DNA of 64,000 nucleotides from Gordius sp. MW1 (lineage: Eukaryota; Nematomorpha; Gordioida; Gordea; Gordiidae), in contig OZ038526.1 of the NCBI GenBank assembly GCA_964036665.1, forward strand, positions 26,784,001 through 26,848,000, read 5' to 3'. Of the stretch, positions 61,041 through 64,000 are shown piece after piece (the stretch's first letter is position 1; each line of letters starts with the position of its first letter). The position numbers and the translations under genes were made by a program. The notes beneath the pieces are model-generated. The model did not search any database, was not told the origin of the DNA, and worked only from the letters and a program-made list of their open reading frames with translations.

Positions 61041-61489
61041 CCTCTCCCGAGCTTGAACCAAGGATAGCTGTGCGCTATAACCCGTCACACCATGCTGGTA
61101 TTAAAATAGTAGAATTTATTATGTTATTTATATAGATAATGAATTAATAAAGTTCTGTTTTGTGTTTAGAAAATCAATATATTTCATCGGTCAGTGCCAG
61201 CGGACGGTCAAAAAGTCAAATTATCAATGGTATTAACAAGAACTTAATATTAATTTAATTTTAAAGAAAAAAAATTAAAATAAAAATTCCTTTTAGTTTT
61301 AAAAAAGGGCTAAATTCTGAAACTACCCGCCCGATTCGCTCGAAACTTTACCCGTAGGTGCCCAGGGCGGCCAGGGGTAAAATAGCCTTTTCAGATTCCT
61401 AAAATACCTTTTCGTTTTAAAAATATCGGACATTTCCCGGCCACACGTGCGGTGTAATATCTATGACACGTAGAAAAATTACTAATTAT

Positions 61490-61680
61490 ATAAGAGAACA
61501 AATTATTTTGCATAGTTTTTTATTCAAAGTGCAAAGTTTTTATTGCCATTTTCCAAGTTTTTTATTCAATTTGCCAAGTTTTGAATTAAATGTTAAGTTT
61601 TTTATTAAATGTTCAGATTTTTATTTATTTGCTCAGAGATTAATTATACTTGCCAAGTTTTTTTATGCAAAGTGGTTTTA
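61490..61680. repeat. Degenerate short tandem repeat, about 20-22 nt unit
   Basis: Repeated AAGTTTTTTATT and CAATTTGCCAAGTTTTT units, about nine degenerate copies. They are T-rich on the plus strand. No coding potential. Confidence 0.55.
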
Positions 61681-61700
61681 ATTTTTAATTAAAACGAGAT

Positions 61701-61780
61701 AGGTGCGGGTATCGAACCTGCGAGGTACGAGCTATTGAAGCTGCTAGTCAGACGTTCAATCCACTGAGCTATTACACCTC
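61701..61780 (-). tRNA. tRNA-like sequence (pseudogene or SINE head)
   Basis: The minus strand begins AGGTGTAATAGCTCAGTGG, with a perfect A-box (TAGCTCAGTGG). It later has GCAGGTTCGATACCCGC, with a perfect B-box (GGTTCGATACC) in a T-arm with one mismatch. The ends AGGTGT and GCACCT pair as an acceptor stem with one G-T pair. The anticodon arm does not fold convincingly (GTCTGACTAGCAGC region), so the amino acid is not assigned. The 80-nt length leaves a small extra hairpin (AGCT-TCAAT-AGCT). It lacks clear support as a functional tRNA. Confidence 0.5.
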
Positions 61781-62139
61781 AAAATATTTTTGGTTATATC
61801 ACTTATATATAGCAGCTATAACATTTTATTAGGTTTTTATATATATTATTTTAATAAATGATTATTAAAGGCATCATTTTGTTTGTTTTTAATATACTTT
61901 GATTTATGTACTTAATATAGACAATTTTTATTATACAAATAGAGTAATAACTTACAACGATTATAAAAGCTCTCTAAGGTTTCCACAGATAAAAATAATT
62001 TTTATAAATACGCGATTTAAATGAATAATTTATAACTATTATTAAAGCTCTCTAGCGTTTCCACAGCTCAATAACACTTCTGTGCAAAATGTAATATAGG
62101 CAAAATGTAATATAGGCAAGGGTTAGGGTTAGATTTAGT

Positions 62140-62420
62140 GATTTTAATAACAACTGAGCATATTTTGAAAAAAAAACGTAATATTTTTTTGAAAAAAAAC
62201 TGAACATTTTTTTGAAAAAAACTGAATATTTTTTGAAAAAAAAACTTAACATTTTTTGAAAAAAAACTGAATATTTTTTGAAAAATTACTGAACATTTGT
62301 TTACAAAAAAACTGAGCACTTTTTAATTAAAATCTGAGCATAAAAAAACTGAACATTTTTAATTAAAAATCTGAGCAAGTTGAATTAAAAACTGAGCACA
62401 AACAACTGAGCATTATGGAA
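62140..62420. repeat. A-rich tandem repeat, about 20-23 nt unit
   Basis: About 13 degenerate copies of AAAACTGAACATTTTTTGAA with TGAGCA variants towards the right. On the minus strand the same repeat yields phenylalanine/lysine-rich ORFs, which are artefacts. Nearby GGCAAGGGTTAGGGTTAG at 62100-62130 is shared with copy B at 42150-42175. Confidence 0.65.
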
Positions 62421-62779
62421 TTTTTCACTATGCATTTAAATAACACCCATTATATAAACTTACGCGCGCCATCTAATAATGTACAATTCGTGTTTTAATA
62501 GTTTATTCGTAGATTGAATTTAATTAGAAAGAACGGGCTATGATTATACCTTTGAAGGAGGTTTCGAATTTTGTGTTAGTTTCTATCAATATATTGTATC
62601 GTAAATTAGAATCTAATACCTATATTTTTTTAACTATTACTTTTTAGGTTTTTTATGAAATCACAATCTAATTAAATGAAATATATTAACCCAATAAAAA
62701 AATATATATGCATTTATAAGGTTAAAAATATATATTACATTGTTGGCTGTCTGTTAGACCATCTATAATAAATTTTTAG

Positions 62780-64000
62780 GTTATATATAAAATTTGGCCA
62801 ATGGTCATTTTTTTCATTGGTCAGTACCAACAGATACTCTATAAATCAATGATAGCCAAAAAAAACGGAAAAAAAATTTTTGATGCTCACTTTGGCCAAT
62901 GGTCATTTTTTTCCATTGGTCAGCAGCCAGCGGACGGCCAAAAAGTCATATTATCAATGGTATTAACAGGAACAATCTTTAGAGTCAAAAAAAAGGGAAA
63001 AAAATTTCGATTCACAATTTGGCCAATGGTCATTTTTTTCCAATGGTCAGCAGCCAGGACACGGTAAAAGTGGATATAATATAATAGGAGTCAAAAAAAC
63101 GAAAAAAAATTTTTGAATCACATTTTGGCCAATGGTCATTTTTTTCCATTGGTCAGCAGCCAGGACACGGTAAAAGTGGATATAAATTTATAATAGTCAA
63201 AAAAAAACGAAAAAAAATTTTCGAATCACATTTTGGCCAATGGTCATTTTTTTCCATTGGTCAGCAGCCAACGGACGGCCAAAAAGTCACAATAGCAATG
63301 GTAGTAACAGGAACAATCATAATAGTCAATAAAAAAAAATTAATTTCGATACACATTTTGGCCGATGGTCATTTTTTTCCATTGGTCAGCAGCCAGCGGA
63401 CGGCCAAAAAGTCTTATTATCAATGGTAGTAACAAGAACAATCATAAGAGTCAAAAAAACTCCGGGATTCGAACCCACAAACTAGTTAAATTAATTAAAA
63501 TTAAAAGTAAACAGCGTGAGAAGACATTCGGTGCGTGACAAGACATTCGGTGCAAGACACCGAAGAGCGTGACAATATATAGATTCGCTGCAAGACATTC
63601 GGTAGCGTTACAAGACATCGGAAAATGGAAAGTGAGCCCATAATGAAACATAGACCCTTGTAGGGGAGGGCATAGGGTAATTATCAATGTTAACCAATTC
63701 AAAAACGAAAAAAAAATTTCGATTTATACTTTGGCCAATGGTCATTTTTTTCATTGGTCAGTAGCCAGCGGACGGCCAAAAGGTCACATTATCAATGGTA
63801 TTAACAAGAACAATATATTAATTTAAATTAAAAAATAAATAAAAATTTTGCCCTCTCCGGGATTCGAACCCACATTAGTAAAGGCATAGGGTTTGGTAAG
63901 GGGCACAGGAACCCATATCAGTAAAGGCATGGGCTTTGGTAAGGGGCACAGGGACCCATATCAGTAGAGGCGTAGGCCCTTGTAGGAAAGGGCATAGGGT
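62780..64000. repeat. Composite tandem-structured repeat family, copy D (runs off the window)
   Basis: Eight or so units with TTTGGCCAATGGTCATTTTT, CATTGGTCAGCAGCCAGCGG and CGGCCAAAAAGTCATATTAT, followed by AAGACATTCGGTGCGTGAC repeats (63520-63620). It then has ACCCTTGTAGGGGAGGGCAT motifs. Reversed tRNA T-arm-like blocks CTCCGGGATTCGAACCC occur at 63460-63477 and 63855-63872. Unit order is as in copy B. The right end is outside the window. Confidence 0.6.

Overview
The window is AT-rich nuclear DNA of a eukaryote and almost certainly of an animal. Genes are split by GT-AG introns, often only 45-60 nt long. There is a multi-exon HEATR5-family gene, a secreted antistasin/mucin-type gene, and many hAT-type DNA transposons, small inverted-repeat elements and retroelement remnants. 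The phylum cannot be fixed from the sequence. Serial in-phase mini-exons in a secreted-protein gene recall the micro-exon genes of flatworms, but that is only an analogy.

Layout. (1) 1-23156, minus strand: a secreted mucin-like gene. A signal-peptide exon and an antistasin-like cysteine exon are followed by a run of mini-exons (27-57 nt, nearly all phase 1-1). These splice into one uninterrupted exon of at least 19.7 kb that runs off the left edge. That exon is about 650 copies of a 30-bp unit encoding the decapeptide [10 protein letters not shown], broken by 20 cysteine-bearing spacers. (2) 23.2-31.6 kb: mostly non-coding. It holds a degraded hAT element with an 8-bp target duplication (29604-30815), one copy of a tandem-structured repeat family (26.4-28.2 kb) and two weak candidate exons. 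(3) 31618-53685, minus strand: a complete 32-exon HEATR5 (HEAT-repeat, AP-1/clathrin trafficking) gene of 2293 codons plus stop. All exon phases close. Its larger introns hold mobile DNA, including a structurally intact hAT transposon at 47254-50159 in intron 5. (4) 53.7-64 kb: repeat-rich DNA with a large foldback element, the C-terminal end of a LINE reverse transcriptase, a Ty3/gypsy-like gag-protease remnant, A-rich tandem repeats, a tRNA-like sequence and two more copies of the tandem-structured repeat family.

The most unusual object is the first gene: a modular secreted N-terminus built from skippable mini-exons, joined to a giant and very homogeneous O-glycosylation-type repeat exon. 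The apparent ORFs on the plus strand and in the other two minus frames of the array are by-products of a stop-free 30-bp repeat.
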